From assembly GCF_036067295.1 (NCBI RefSeq), contig NZ_CP107954.1:1178001-1242000 (forward strand): 64,000 nt of DNA, read 5' to 3'. Shown here in pieces: positions 36,886-55,321 of this stretch; positions within the stretch are counted from its first letter, which is position 1; each line of letters begins with the position of its first letter. The notes below the pieces were generated by a model, which saw only the letters and a program-made list of their open reading frames with translations, was not told where the DNA came from and ran no database searches. The stretch is from Kribbella sp. NBC_00382. GTDB lineage: Bacteria > Actinomycetota > Actinomycetes > Propionibacteriales > Kribbellaceae. Made by a program: the position numbers and the translations under genes.

Positions 36886-38079
36886 TCACTTGAGGATCTT
36901 GGTGACCCGGCCGGCGCCGACGGTGCGGCCACCTTCACGGATCGCGAACTTCAGGCCCTCTTCCATGGCGATCGGCTGGATCAGCTCGACCGACATGTCG
37001 GTGTTGTCGCCCGGCATGACCATCTCGGTGCCCTCGGGCAGCGTGACGACGCCGGTGACGTCCGTGGTGCGGAAGTAGAACTGGGGCCGGTAGTTCTGGA
37101 AGAACGGCGTGTGACGGCCGCCCTCCTCCTTCGACAGGATGTAGACCGACGCGTCGAAGTTGGTGTGCGGGGTCGTGGTGCCCGGCTTGATGACGACCAT
37201 GCCGCGCTCCACGTCTTCGCGCTTGGTGCCACGAAGCAGCAGACCGACGTTCTCGCCGGCTTCACCGGTGTCGAGCAGCTTGCGGAACATCTCGATGCCG
37301 GTGACCGTGGTGGTCTGCTTCTCGGCACGGATGCCGATCAGGTCGACGGTCTCGTTGACCTTGACCACGCCACGCTCGATCCGGCCGGTGATGACGGTGC
37401 CGCGACCCGTGATGGTGAAGACATCCTCCACCGGCATCAGGAACGGCTTGTCGATCTCGCGAACCGGCTGCGGGATGTAGGCGTCGACCGCATCCATCAG
37501 CTTCAGGATCGACTCACCCCACTTCTCGTCACCCTGCAGGGCCGGGTGGGCGGCAACGTGCACGACCGGCGCGTTGTCACCGTCGAACTCCTGCTCGGAG
37601 AGCAGCTCGCGAACCTCGAGCTCGACGAGCTCCAGGATCTCCTCGTCGTCGACCATGTCGCACTTGTTCAGCGCGACGACCATCGCCGGCACGCCGACCT
37701 GACGGGCGAGCAGCACGTGCTCACGCGTCTGGGGCATCGGGCCGTCGGTGGCCGCGACGACCAGGATCGCACCGTCCATCTGGGCCGCACCGGTGATCAT
37801 GTTCTTGATGTAGTCCGCGTGCCCGGGGCAGTCGACGTGGGCGTAGTGCCGGGCTTCGGTCTGGTACTCGACGTGCGCGATGGAGATGGTGATACCGCGC
37901 TGACGCTCTTCCGGCGCCTTGTCGATCTGATCGAAGGCCGACGCCTCGTTGAGGGTCGGGTACTTGTCGTGCAGCACCTTGGTGATCGCCGCGGTAAGAG
38001 TGGTCTTACCGTGGTCGATGTGACCGATGGTGCCGATGTTGACGTGCGGCTTAGTCCGCTCGAACTTCGCCTTAGCCAC
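36886..38079 (-). CDS. tuf: Elongation factor Tu
   Basis: This GTPase delivers aminoacyl-tRNA to the ribosome. It has 397 residues: G1 GHIDHGKTT (19-27), G3 [21 protein letters not shown]4 NKCD, and the C-terminal [16 protein letters not shown]. The start is GTG 38079 with AGGAGG 6 nt upstream. It follows fusA by 72 bp in the str operon. Confidence 0.99.
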   Translation of the reverse strand: MAKAKFERTKPHVNIGTIGHIDHGKTTLTAAITKVLHDKYPTLNEASAFDQIDKAPEERQRGITISIAHVEYQTEARHYAHVDCPGHADYIKNMITGAAQMDGAILVVAATDGPMPQTREHVLLARQVGVPAMVVALNKCDMVDDEEILELVELEVRELLSEQEFDGDNAPVVHVAAHPALQGDEKWGESILKLMDAVDAYIPQPVREIDKPFLMPVEDVFTITGRGTVITGRIERGVVKVNETVDLIGIRAEKQTTTVTGIEMFRKLLDTGEAGENVGLLLRGTKREDVERGMVVIKPGTTTPHTNFDASVYILSKEEGGRHTPFFQNYRPQFYFRTTDVTGVVTLPEGTEMVMPGDNTDMSVELIQPIAMEEGLKFAIREGGRTVGAGRVTKILK

Positions 38080-38151
38080 TGGGGCCCTCCTGGAAAATGT
38101 TGACTTACGCCGTACGCCGACGCGCTGTGGGTTGGTTGGTCCGGGGCGAGA

Positions 38152-40263
<2,112 letters not shown>

Positions 40264-40335
40264 CTCGGTGGTCTACCTCTCGCTTCTGTCTAGCTTCAAA
40301 AGAGTGAACGCTCAGGGCCCGGAGCGGGCCCCGGG

Positions 40336-40806
40336 TCACCAGCGGTAGTGGGCGAAAGCCTTGTTGGCGTCGGCCATCTTGTGCGTGTCCTCGCGGCGCT
40401 TGACCGCGGCACCCAGACCGTTCGACGCGTCCAGGATCTCGTTCATCAGGCGCTCGGACATCGTCTTCTCGCGGCGGGCCCGGGAGTACGACGTGAGCCA
40501 GCGCAGGGCGAGCGTGGTCGAGCGACCGGGCTTGACCTCGATCGGCACCTGGTAGGTGGCTCCACCGACTCGGCGGCTCTTCACCTCGATGCTGGGCTTC
40601 ACGTTGTCCAGGGCGCGCTTGAGCGTGATGACCGGGTCGGTGCCCGTCTTCGTCCGCGTGCCCTCGAGGGCCGTGTAGACGATGCTCTGCGCGATCTGCT
40701 TCTTGCCGTCCACCAGGATCTTCGAGATCAACTGGGTGACGAGCGGCGAACTGTAGACCGGGTCGATGATGACCGGCCGCTTGGGTGCGGGACCCTTGCG
40801 GGGCAT
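40336..40806 (-). CDS. rpsG: 30S ribosomal protein S7 (uS7)
   Basis: This 16S 3'-domain assembly initiator has 156 residues, starting [20 protein letters not shown], with [20 protein letters not shown] and a C-terminus AFAHYRW. In E. coli S7 autoregulates the str operon. Its ATG overlaps the rpsL stop (TAATG), so translation is coupled. Confidence 0.98.
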   Translation of the reverse strand: MPRKGPAPKRPVIIDPVYSSPLVTQLISKILVDGKKQIAQSIVYTALEGTRTKTGTDPVITLKRALDNVKPSIEVKSRRVGGATYQVPIEVKPGRSTTLALRWLTSYSRARREKTMSERLMNEILDASNGLGAAVKRREDTHKMADANKAFAHYRW

Positions 40807-41180
40807 TAGCTCTTCTCCTTCTTCGCGCCGTACCGGCTGCGAGCCTGCTTCCGGTTCTTCACACCCTGGGTGTCGAGCGAACCGCGGATGATCTTGTACC
40901 GGACACCCGGGAGGTCCTTCACACGACCACCACGCACGAGCACGATCGAGTGCTCCTGCAGGTTGTGGCCGACGCCGGGAATGTAGGCGGTGACCTCGAT
41001 GCCGCTGGTGAGGCGAACACGAGCGACCTTGCGAAGCGCCGAGTTCGGCTTCTTCGGTGTGGTCGTGTAGACGCGCGTGCACACACCACGACGCTGAGGG
41101 GAACCCTTCAGGGCCGGCGTCTTGTTCTTGGACACCTTGTCCTGGCGGCCCTTGCGGACCAACTGCTGGATGGTGGGCAC
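40806..41180 (-). CDS. rpsL: 30S ribosomal protein S12 (uS12)
   Basis: This decoding-centre protein has 124 residues from GTG 41180 ([20 protein letters not shown]). The streptomycin-resistance hot spots are wild type: the lysines in [12 protein letters not shown] and the lysine in [13 protein letters not shown]. The frame is open about 210 nt upstream, but that is the leader. It is first gene of the str operon, with a clear promoter at 41372-41400. Confidence 0.98.
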   Translation of the reverse strand: MPTIQQLVRKGRQDKVSKNKTPALKGSPQRRGVCTRVYTTTPKKPNSALRKVARVRLTSGIEVTAYIPGVGHNLQEHSIVLVRGGRVKDLPGVRYKIIRGSLDTQGVKNRKQARSRYGAKKEKS

Positions 41181-41371
41181 CGCGTAGGTCTCTTTCTGTC
41201 GTCCGGTCGGTTGCTGCGCACCTGACCCCCGCGGTCGGGTGTGTCGCGAGGGCACGGACACGCCGGAGTCATAAACTTTCTGACTGTCGGCAGAAGTCCC
41301 GTGCCACGCGCTGACCCGAAAAGTACGAGGGGCACGCATGACGGCCCAGGATGACCCGGGCACGATCGTTA
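41181..41371 (-). promoter_or_regulatory. 5' leader of the str operon
   Basis: About 180 nt of leader RNA lie between the promoter and the rpsL GTG. It holds the 25-bp block shared with rpsJ (41224-41248). Just upstream, GTGTC (41261-41257) can pair with GACAC (41245-41241) inside the block. A CAGAAAGT stretch upstream resembles CGAAAGT at the matching place in the rpsJ leader. No ORF of merit is present. Confidence 0.6.
41224..41248 (-). repeat. Shared leader element, rpsL copy
   Basis: This is identical over 25 nt to the rpsJ copy at 36528-36552 and lies the same 43 nt before the start codon. The conserved core has the internal arms ACCC and GGGT around a GC-rich centre. Confidence 0.8.
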
Positions 41372-41400
41372 AGACTAGCGGCTGCCTCAAGCACGGTCAA
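41372..41400 (-). promoter_or_regulatory. Housekeeping promoter of rpsL-rpsG-fusA-tuf
   Basis: TTGACC (41400-41395), a 17-bp spacer and TAGTCT (41377-41372) on the minus strand match the sigma-70-type consensus. The start point would fall near 41365. Confidence 0.7.
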
Positions 41401-41634
41401 AACAGATCACCGCGCTGTGCAGAGGCGCAGCCGCACTGCCAGTCTACCGGATCCCTGACGGCACTCTCGCCGCGGTAGGACCGGGCCATTCGGTTTCCTT
41501 ATGTCTGATCGGCGTAAACATCGGCCGGAGCCGGTTCCGGGGCGCGGAGATTGCGGCATAGTCACGCCCGTCGGGTGTAACGACCTGATAACGGGGATCT
41601 GTCGCAACCACCGCTGTCGCCTGGAGAAGAGCAC
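41401..41634 (+). other. Upstream region of the DUF1800 gene
   Basis: No gene was recognised here. It is the divergent side of the rpsL promoter region and must contain the promoter of the DUF1800-DUF1501 operon. GATAAC at 41587 is a possible -10, but no matching -35 was found. GGAGAAG lies 6 nt before the GTG at 41635. Confidence 0.4.
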
Positions 41635-43461
41635 GTGGAACACGGTCCCGCCCCCTCGAACCGTCCCCGCCTCACCGCGGACGAGCAGCCGCCGCCAGGT
41701 CCGCCCGCCCCACGGACCATGTCGCCGGTGGCCCGCCGGGCGGCCATAGGTGCCGTCGCAGGCACCCTGGCCGCCGGCGGGTTGGCTGCGGAGATCGTCA
41801 GCCGCCCGGACACCCTCCGGAACCGCGTCCTGGCTTCGGCCCGCGCTGAGGACCCGACCGGTACTACGGTCGCCGCCCGCGCCCGGGTCGCCCAGCAGCC
41901 CAGCCTTGCCAGCGACGGCGAGGACCGCGACTCCAGCTTCGTTGCAGGTAAGGGCTCCAAGGCCACCGGGCAGACCGGCAAGCCCACCGAGTACGCCGGC
42001 TACGCGGCCGCCGCCAAGGCCGGTCGCGCCTCCCCCGGGCTGCTGACCAGTAAGAGTGGTCCGCTGACCGATGCGCAGGCCAAGCGGCATTTGCTCAATC
42101 GCGTGACGTTCGGGCCGCGGCCTGCCGACGTACAGAGTCTTGAACGGCTCGGGATCGACAAGTGGCTGGCGGCTCAGTTGTCGCCGACGGCCAAGGATGC
42201 GGCCGGCGACAAGGTCTGGCGTGCTGTTCCGTTGGCAGGTGCGGATCCGGCGACTGTCCGGCGGTCGATTCCTGAGTATTCGTGGGAAGCGATGTTCCAT
42301 ACGGGGATCGCGACGCTCGGGCGGCAGGTCTTCGGGAGCAGGCAGCTGTACGAGGTCGTGGTGGATGTCTTCGCCAACCACCTGCACGTCGCGACGCCGT
42401 CGGACCGGGGCTGGGACGTCGCGCCGCAGTACGCGGTGTCGGTGATCCGGCGACATGCCTTTGGGCGGTACAGCGATATGTTGCACGCCGCTATGCGGCA
42501 TCCGGCGATGCTGCGGTTCCTCGACAACGACGCCTCGACGCGCGACAGCGTCAACGAGAACCTCGGTCGTGAGCTGCTGGAGCTGCACACGGTTGGAGTG
42601 TCGTCCGGCTATACAGAGAAGGATGTGCGCGCCAGTGCTTATGTACTGAGCGGTCGCGGCGCTACCAAGGACGGCGTCTTCGAGTACGTCGCTGACAAGC
42701 ACAAGACCGGCCGGGTGAAGGTTCTCGGCTGGTCTGCGGCCAACAGCTCGGGCAAGGGCGGTCTGGCCGCCGGCGATCGCTACCTCGACTACCTGGCCAA
42801 GCACCCGGCAACTGCGAAGACGATCGCGCGCAAACTCGTTGTACGGTTCGTAGGCGACTCTCCCCCGGCCGAGCTGGTCGACCGGCTGGCGCAGATCTAC
42901 CTGCGCAACAACACGGCCATCCTGCCGATGCTGACCGCACTGTTCCGCAGCAGCGAGTTCTGGAACTCCCTTGGCAGCAAGACGAAGCGGCCACTGGAAG
43001 ACGTCGTGAGCAGCGCGCGAGCACTCGACCTGCCGTTCGGACCGGCCACGCCCAAGGGCCTGGAGGCCGTCTACTGGGAGCTCAACAACCTCGGCCATGC
43101 ACCGCTGGCCTGGCCCTCCCCCAACGGCTACCCCGACGTTGCCCCGGCCTGGGCGTCTGCCGGCCAGATGCTCGAGCGCTGGTCGATGCACCGCGCGATG
43201 ACGTACGGCTGGTGGGAGGGGATGAAGCAGGCGAAGCTGCCGGCCGCCCTGCAACCTCGTAAGGGCGATACCTACCGGCAGTGGTTCGACCGGCTGGGTG
43301 AGCGCCTCCTCGGGCAGCAGCTCGACACCAGGCAGCGCGCGGCGCTGTCGACGTTTGTCGGCGCCAAGGCCACCTCCCGGGTCGACCGGGGACGGATGGA
43401 GTGGCAGGCAGGGCACGTCGTCGCCCTGGTCCTCGACTCCCCACAGTTCCTTGCTCGGTGA
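41635..43461 (+). CDS. DUF1800 family protein
   Basis: This 608-residue protein begins with a Pro-rich cytosolic segment, a hydrophobic helix (about 32-53, signal anchor) and a low-complexity linker to about residue 140. The DUF1800 domain then starts with the hallmark HLLNRVTFGPRPADVQSLER and GIDKWLAAQL. DUF1800 proteins are large, usually exported, and almost always encoded beside a DUF1501 protein, as here 14 bp downstream. Their biochemical role is unknown. The start is GTG 41635. Confidence 0.88.
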   Translation: MEHGPAPSNRPRLTADEQPPPGPPAPRTMSPVARRAAIGAVAGTLAAGGLAAEIVSRPDTLRNRVLASARAEDPTGTTVAARARVAQQPSLASDGEDRDSSFVAGKGSKATGQTGKPTEYAGYAAAAKAGRASPGLLTSKSGPLTDAQAKRHLLNRVTFGPRPADVQSLERLGIDKWLAAQLSPTAKDAAGDKVWRAVPLAGADPATVRRSIPEYSWEAMFHTGIATLGRQVFGSRQLYEVVVDVFANHLHVATPSDRGWDVAPQYAVSVIRRHAFGRYSDMLHAAMRHPAMLRFLDNDASTRDSVNENLGRELLELHTVGVSSGYTEKDVRASAYVLSGRGATKDGVFEYVADKHKTGRVKVLGWSAANSSGKGGLAAGDRYLDYLAKHPATAKTIARKLVVRFVGDSPPAELVDRLAQIYLRNNTAILPMLTALFRSSEFWNSLGSKTKRPLEDVVSSARALDLPFGPATPKGLEAVYWELNNLGHAPLAWPSPNGYPDVAPAWASAGQMLERWSMHRAMTYGWWEGMKQAKLPAALQPRKGDTYRQWFDRLGERLLGQQLDTRQRAALSTFVGAKATSRVDRGRMEWQAGHVVALVLDSPQFLAR

Positions 43462-43475
43462 AGGAGTACTGACGC

Positions 43476-44837
43476 ATGAGAGAGACATTCGCCTCACTGC
43501 ACCCCGACTGCCCGGACTGGCGTCGGCTGGGTCCGACGCCGGCTGATGCCGCTCTGCGGGCCAGCGCTGCGGCAGTAGCGGCCGATGCGGAGGACAGAGA
43601 GTCGCAGTGGAGCAAGGGGTTCACCCGGCGCCGGTTGCTGGCGGGGGGTCTGGGAGTAGGCGTCGCTGCGATGACTACTCAGCTGGTGACTACCCGGGTT
43701 TCCTGGGCCGAGCCTGGTGCTGCGACGGGTGGCACGTTGATCGTGGTGTTCCTGCGCGGTGGCATGGACGGGCTGTCGGTGCTGGTACCGGCTGATGATC
43801 CGGAGCTGCTCAAGGCTCGCCCGTCCATCGCAGTACGGGCCGCTTCGCTGCTCAACGTGCAGCGTGGGTTCGGCATGCACCCGGCGCTTGCTCCCCTGCT
43901 CCCGATGATGACGACGGGGTGGCTGGCCGCGGTACCGGCTGTCTCTACTCCGGATCTGACTCGCAGCCACTTCCAGGCGCAGGACTGTCTGGAGCGTGGT
44001 GGGGCCGCTAGATCCTCCGTACAGTCCGGTTGGCTCGACAGAGTCCTACAGGAGCTAGGGCCCGGTACTACGTTCCGCGGGCTGGGGATCGGCACTCGGA
44101 TGAGCCGGTCGCTGCTGGGAGACTCCAACCCGATCATGCTCAGCTCGCTGAAGGACTTCACAGTCAAGGGCATCGACGGGGTCGCACCGCAGACGCTGGC
44201 GGCGCTGAAGACGCTCTACACCGGGATTGACCATCCGCTGAGTGTGCAAGGGCTTGATGCCTTGAAGGCTTCGGGTCAGGCGCAGACCTACGCCAAGCAG
44301 CAGGAGAAGCCGGCGAAGGAGCGGGGCTATCCGGATGGCGAGTTCGGAGCGGCCTTGGCGACGCTGGCGCAGTTGATCAAGGCCAAGGCCGGAGTACGGG
44401 TGGCCACGGTCGACCTGGGTGGCTGGGACATGCACACGGATCTCGGCACGGTCGACGGCGGCGACATGACCAACTCGCTGAAGACGGTCGCGACCGCGCT
44501 GGCTGCCTTTGTCGCTGAGCTCGGGCCCGACCTGGACAATACGACGGTGGTCACCATGAGCGAGTTCGGCCGGCGGGTCGGGCAGAACGCCAACAGCGGT
44601 ACGGATCATGGGCACGGTGGGGTGGCGCTGGTTCTCGGTGGTGGCGTCAAGGGCGGGGTGCATGGGAAGTGGGAGGGGTTGGCGCCCGGCGTACTGGATC
44701 AGGGTGATGTGCCGGGCACCAATGACTACCGCGATGTGCTCTCGGAGGTCGTGATGCGACGGCTGGGGCTCAGTGAGGCTCAGGCCGGCAAGGTCTTCCC
44801 AGGCTGGAAGCCGTCGCCGCTCGGCATCATGGCCTGA
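43476..44837 (+). CDS. DUF1501 family protein, probable Tat substrate
   Basis: This 453-residue protein has a Tat-like signal set behind a 45-residue N-terminal extension: RRR at 51-53 followed by LLAGGLGVGVAAM. The DUF1501 domain has LIVVFLRGGMDGLSVLVPAD, GVRVATVDLGGWDMHTD and TVVTMSEFGRRVGQNANSGT followed by DHG. The fold is alkaline-phosphatase/sulfatase-like, so a metal-dependent hydrolase is possible. AAGGAG precedes the ATG by 9 nt. It is co-transcribed with the DUF1800 gene and probably acts with it outside the membrane. Confidence 0.88.
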   Translation: MRETFASLHPDCPDWRRLGPTPADAALRASAAAVAADAEDRESQWSKGFTRRRLLAGGLGVGVAAMTTQLVTTRVSWAEPGAATGGTLIVVFLRGGMDGLSVLVPADDPELLKARPSIAVRAASLLNVQRGFGMHPALAPLLPMMTTGWLAAVPAVSTPDLTRSHFQAQDCLERGGAARSSVQSGWLDRVLQELGPGTTFRGLGIGTRMSRSLLGDSNPIMLSSLKDFTVKGIDGVAPQTLAALKTLYTGIDHPLSVQGLDALKASGQAQTYAKQQEKPAKERGYPDGEFGAALATLAQLIKAKAGVRVATVDLGGWDMHTDLGTVDGGDMTNSLKTVATALAAFVAELGPDLDNTTVVTMSEFGRRVGQNANSGTDHGHGGVALVLGGGVKGGVHGKWEGLAPGVLDQGDVPGTNDYRDVLSEVVMRRLGLSEAQAGKVFPGWKPSPLGIMA

Positions 44838-44841
44838 ACAC

Positions 44842-44881
44842 TTCGAGCGCACTGCGTCCGGTGGGTCGCAGTGCGCTCGAA
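44842..44881 (+). terminator. Bidirectional terminator between DUF1501 and hydrolase genes
   Basis: A perfect 15-bp stem, TTCGAGCGCACTGCG with its complement, encloses a 10-nt loop, 4 nt after the DUF1501 stop and 17 nt from the stop of the converging gene. Confidence 0.85.
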
Positions 44882-44898
44882 CTACTTCAGGCTGCTTT

Positions 44899-46212
44899 TC
44901 AGCTGATGAAGCGGACTTCGGTGATCAGGCCGTCCTGTACTTGGTACAGCGCGACGGTCGGGGTCTGGCCGATGATCGTCTGCTCGACCACCCAGTCGCC
45001 GACCAGCATCCGCTGAATCAGTTCACGCTTGCACTCGCCCGCCTCGAACTGCGGCCGGTAGTGCTCACGCAGGGAACGCCGTCCGCGCATGACCGGTCCG
45101 TCGGCGAACTGGAGCAGCGCCGTCGGCGAGTACAGCGCCAGGAACGCCTCCAGGTCGTGCGCCTCGAACGCCGCATGCTCCCGCGCCACCACCCGCGAAG
45201 CAGCAGTCTCCGCAGGCACCGGAGTCGGAGCCGAGCTCGGCGTCGGGGCCGGAGCGGGGGTCGCGGACGGGCTCGGGGTGGTGATGGTCGCCTGCGTGGT
45301 GATGGTGGTCTCCGATGCTCTCTGCTGGCTGGCGGGCACAGCAGGCTGCTCGGCCACACCGACCGACGAACGGGGTGCCGCGGTCCGCGCGGCCGGCGCG
45401 GTTGCGGTGGTTGGGGTCTTCGTGGGTTGGGGAGCCGGGATCGTGGCGCTGGGGATCGGGAGTTGGCTGGGTGCGGTGGGGTCTTCGCCCAGGTGGGCGA
45501 TGGCCCAGTCGAGGGCCTTGGTCACCGCGGCGCGGGACTCTTCGCTGTGGTCGAGCATGTCGAAGCCGTGTTGCCCTTTCGGTACGTCGATGATGTCCAG
45601 CGCGGCGCCACCGGCGGAGACGAACTCCGCCACCGGTCGGGCAAGCTCTTCGCGCTCGCGCCCGACCCGGGTCAGCAGCACCGGCAGGTCTTTGTGTTTG
45701 CCGATCACTTCGGCGGCGGAAACCAGTTCGTCGACACCGGGCGGCGTGGCGAGCAAGGGATAGGTCAGAGCGACGGCGTGGAGCCAGTCGGGGCGGCTGT
45801 CCAGCCACTCCCCCGCCAGCAGTCCGGCGCCGGAGAAGAACCACAGCACGACGCGCTCCGGGTCCACCTGCGGATCGGCCCGCAGGACGCCGACAGCGGC
45901 CTCTACGTCGTCCGCGGCGGTCGCCAGCTGGTCGAGTCCGTGGATCAGGCTGTGGTTGGCCAGGACGGCCACCTGGCCGCGCTGCGCGATGGCCGTGGCA
46001 TATCCCTGGTACACCGGCCAGTCCCGCGGCGACACCTCGAGATGCGCGGGTCCGGGACCACCGTGGACCAACAGGATCGCGCCGGTGCGAGCGGTCCCGG
46101 CAGGCCGGTAGAAGTCGAGCTCGCCGACCCGGTCGACCCGGTGCTCCGCACCCTGCGCGACGTCCAGCACAAACGGTTGCAGGTACGCCGGGAGGTCCGT
46201 CATACGCGTCAT
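44899..46212 (-). CDS. Alpha/beta hydrolase fused to an NTF2/SnoaL-like domain
   Basis: This protein of about 437 residues has three parts. An alpha/beta-hydrolase domain spans about 20-240, with HGGPGP as oxyanion loop (50-55), nucleophile elbow WFFSGAG (S127) and catalytic His in KGQHGF (H215). A roughly 95-residue Pro/Thr/Ala linker spans 245-338. A C-terminal NTF2-like domain follows (AREHAAFEAHDLEAFLALYS, EHYRPQFEAGECKRELIQRM). No signal peptide is evident. The start is ambiguous between ATG 46212 and ATG 46203. The substrate is unknown. It is monocistronic between rpoC and the DUF1501 gene. Confidence 0.75.
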   Translation of the reverse strand: MTRMTDLPAYLQPFVLDVAQGAEHRVDRVGELDFYRPAGTARTGAILLVHGGPGPAHLEVSPRDWPVYQGYATAIAQRGQVAVLANHSLIHGLDQLATAADDVEAAVGVLRADPQVDPERVVLWFFSGAGLLAGEWLDSRPDWLHAVALTYPLLATPPGVDELVSAAEVIGKHKDLPVLLTRVGREREELARPVAEFVSAGGAALDIIDVPKGQHGFDMLDHSEESRAAVTKALDWAIAHLGEDPTAPSQLPIPSATIPAPQPTKTPTTATAPAARTAAPRSSVGVAEQPAVPASQQRASETTITTQATITTPSPSATPAPAPTPSSAPTPVPAETAASRVVAREHAAFEAHDLEAFLALYSPTALLQFADGPVMRGRRSLREHYRPQFEAGECKRELIQRMLVGDWVVEQTIIGQTPTVALYQVQDGLITEVRFIS

Positions 46213-46390
46213 CTTCGCGCATCCCGCCGACACAGGCACGCCGACCCCTCGCAACACTCCGCAGCCAGTTGACCACCCTCGGCGTGTCGCCCGGCCGGCC
46301 CGCTCCACAACCCCTGCGGGCACAACGATCTGGCCCCGTTTCCCCTTGTTGCTAAGGGCAACGAGAGCGCCGAACGAGGTGGAAACGCCG

Positions 46391-46427
46391 CGAGGGCGGC
46401 ACCCCCGGAATGGGAGTGCCGCCCTCG
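46391..46427 (-). terminator. Terminator of rpoB-rpoC
   Basis: The stem CGAGGGCGGCAC with its perfect complement, extended by CCC/GGG after one bulged base, lies 17 nt after the rpoC stop. The minus strand continues GCGGCGTTTCC. Confidence 0.8.
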
Positions 46428-46443
46428 GCAGGTACTACGGACT

Positions 46444-50304
<3,861 letters not shown>

Positions 50305-50372
50305 GATGTGTTATCTCCCGATTGTAAAAATGGTCTGAGTGAGTTGACTGTTGATCGAAAGCGGCAACCCGC

Positions 50373-53858
<3,486 letters not shown>

Positions 53859-54019
53859 GGGGCGTCCTTCCACGGGCTCGCAAAGTAACTTCGAAGCGGC
53901 ACTTCGGTGCTGGGAGCGCATGCCAAACGACCCTCGTCAAGTTCTGAGGATGAACAAGGGTGCGGTTAAAGGCAGCGCAAAGCAATAGGCTACCCGATCT
54001 GGGCAAGTCTGTCCAATGG

Positions 54020-54057
54020 GGTCCGACACTATGCCGTCGGACCACCCACTCCGTCAA
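54020..54057 (-). promoter_or_regulatory. rpoB promoter with an inverted repeat around the -10
   Basis: TTGACG (54057-54052), an 18-bp spacer and CATAGT (54033-54028) on the minus strand form the best promoter, about 170 nt before the rpoB start. The perfect 8-bp arms GGTCCGAC (54020-54027) and GTCGGACC (54036-54043) flank the -10 hexamer symmetrically, as an operator would. The remaining leader (53859-54019) contains no gene. Confidence 0.55.
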
Positions 54058-54131
54058 GAATCGACCCGGGTTCTCCAGCAGGTAACCAGCCTGCGAGCCG
54101 CCCGGACGACCTCTCCGGAGTCACCTAGAGA

Positions 54132-54818
54132 CTACAGTCCGGCGATCTCCTGGACCAGCCATTGGCCACCGTTTCGGACCATCGTGAATCTCGTCCGGTT
54201 CAGATCGACCCGGGGACTACCCTTCGTGATCGTGCTGGTGGTCGTCTGGTTGACGAAGATGATCAGCGTGACCCGGTTCGCGTCGCCGTCGCGGACGCCG
54301 ACCTCGCGGACCTCGGCGCGCACGGTGGCCTTGGTCTTGGTGGCCAGCTCGCCGGCCACCTTGGCGGTGGCGTCGAACTGCCCGGCGAACTCCGGCGTCA
54401 TCGTCGCCCGCGCCGCCGCGAAGCTCTTGTCGAGCGTGCGGTAGTCGTAACTCAGGGCCGTCTCAGCAGCTTTCCGGCCTGCCGCAGCCGCCTGATCCCG
54501 GGCATCCTCGGCCTCTTTACCCTTCCAGGCCTTCACCCCGAGGATCCCGGTCAGCGCCAAGATCAGCACCAGCAGCACCCCCAGCGCGGCTGACAGCACC
54601 ACAGCCGTCCGCGACCGCTCCACACTCGCCGCGTCTTCGGCCTTAACAGAAGACCTTTCGTCACTGAGTGTGACTGAAGGCTTGTCCTGAGGGCGCTTCG
54701 CTGGAGGGGTTTCAGCCTTTGGTGTGGGCTGAGTCACTGGTTTGATTGGGCTTGTTTGGGGGTTGACTTCGGGGGTGGTTTCGGGGCGGCGGCTGCGGCC
54801 GGCGATTCGGCGGGGCAT
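54132..54818 (-). CDS. Mce-associated membrane protein
   Basis: This 228-residue protein has a long Pro/Thr/Lys-rich cytosolic N-terminus, one transmembrane helix (about 71-94, AVVLSAALGVLLVLILALTG), then an NTF2-like extracytoplasmic domain: ALSYDYRTLDKSFAAARATM, RVTLIIFVNQTTTSTI. This is the layout of the mce-associated (Mas/Mam) proteins that end mce operons and stabilise the lipid transporter. It overlaps the preceding paralogue by 1 nt and ends just upstream of the rpoB promoter. Confidence 0.85.
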   Translation of the reverse strand: MPRRIAGRSRRPETTPEVNPQTSPIKPVTQPTPKAETPPAKRPQDKPSVTLSDERSSVKAEDAASVERSRTAVVLSAALGVLLVLILALTGILGVKAWKGKEAEDARDQAAAAGRKAAETALSYDYRTLDKSFAAARATMTPEFAGQFDATAKVAGELATKTKATVRAEVREVGVRDGDANRVTLIIFVNQTTTSTITKGSPRVDLNRTRFTMVRNGGQWLVQEIAGL

Positions 54819-55321
54819 CAGCCGACCACCTGGAAGTCGGCGGTGAGCCAGCGGTCCTTCTCGCGGACCAGGTCGAGCTTGATCCGGTACCGGCGTTCGA
54901 CCCCGTCCTTGGACGCGGTGTTCGTCACGACGGCGTTCACGATCACCAGCACCTGGGCCGAGTCCTTGTCGTTCGACACCACCGCGGCCTCCTTCACGTC
55001 GCCCTTGGAGGTCGCCTTGTTCGCCACCACCTCGGTCTTGACCGAGTCGGAGCCCGACTTGAACTCCTCCTTGAACTGCCCGGTGGAGTCGTCCAGCACC
55101 CGCTTCGCGTCCGCGTCCCAGCTCGAGTAGTCGTACGTCGTGAAGTCCAGCGCCAACTGCCGGGCCGCCTTCATCGCGCCCTCGCGCTCACTCTTGCGAG
55201 CGTCCTGGCCACGCAACGCGACGACGGACAGCGTCGCACCGACGAGTGCGACCAGCAGGAGCACACTCAGCGCCCACGCCAGGATCATCGGGCCTCTCCG
55301 GGCGGCGGTCGTAGAGCTCAC
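54818..55321 (-). CDS. Mce-associated membrane protein
   Basis: This 167-residue paralogue of the next gene product has an N-terminal helix (about 13-34, ILAWALSVLLLVALVGATLS) and an extracytoplasmic domain with DFTTYDYSSWDADAKRVLDD and VLVIVNAVVTNTASKDG. The GTG at 55321 overlaps the mceF stop (GTGA). Its product is probably part of the assembled Mce complex in the membrane. Confidence 0.85.
   Translation of the reverse strand: MSSTTAARRGPMILAWALSVLLLVALVGATLSVVALRGQDARKSEREGAMKAARQLALDFTTYDYSSWDADAKRVLDDSTGQFKEEFKSGSDSVKTEVVANKATSKGDVKEAAVVSNDKDSAQVLVIVNAVVTNTASKDGVERRYRIKLDLVREKDRWLTADFQVVG

Noticed and set aside
40315..40331. GGGCCCG/CGGGCCC hairpin between rpsG and fusA as a terminator
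   Set aside because: The stem is only 7 bp with no tail, inside an operon whose downstream genes are essential; it is at most a minor processing structure.
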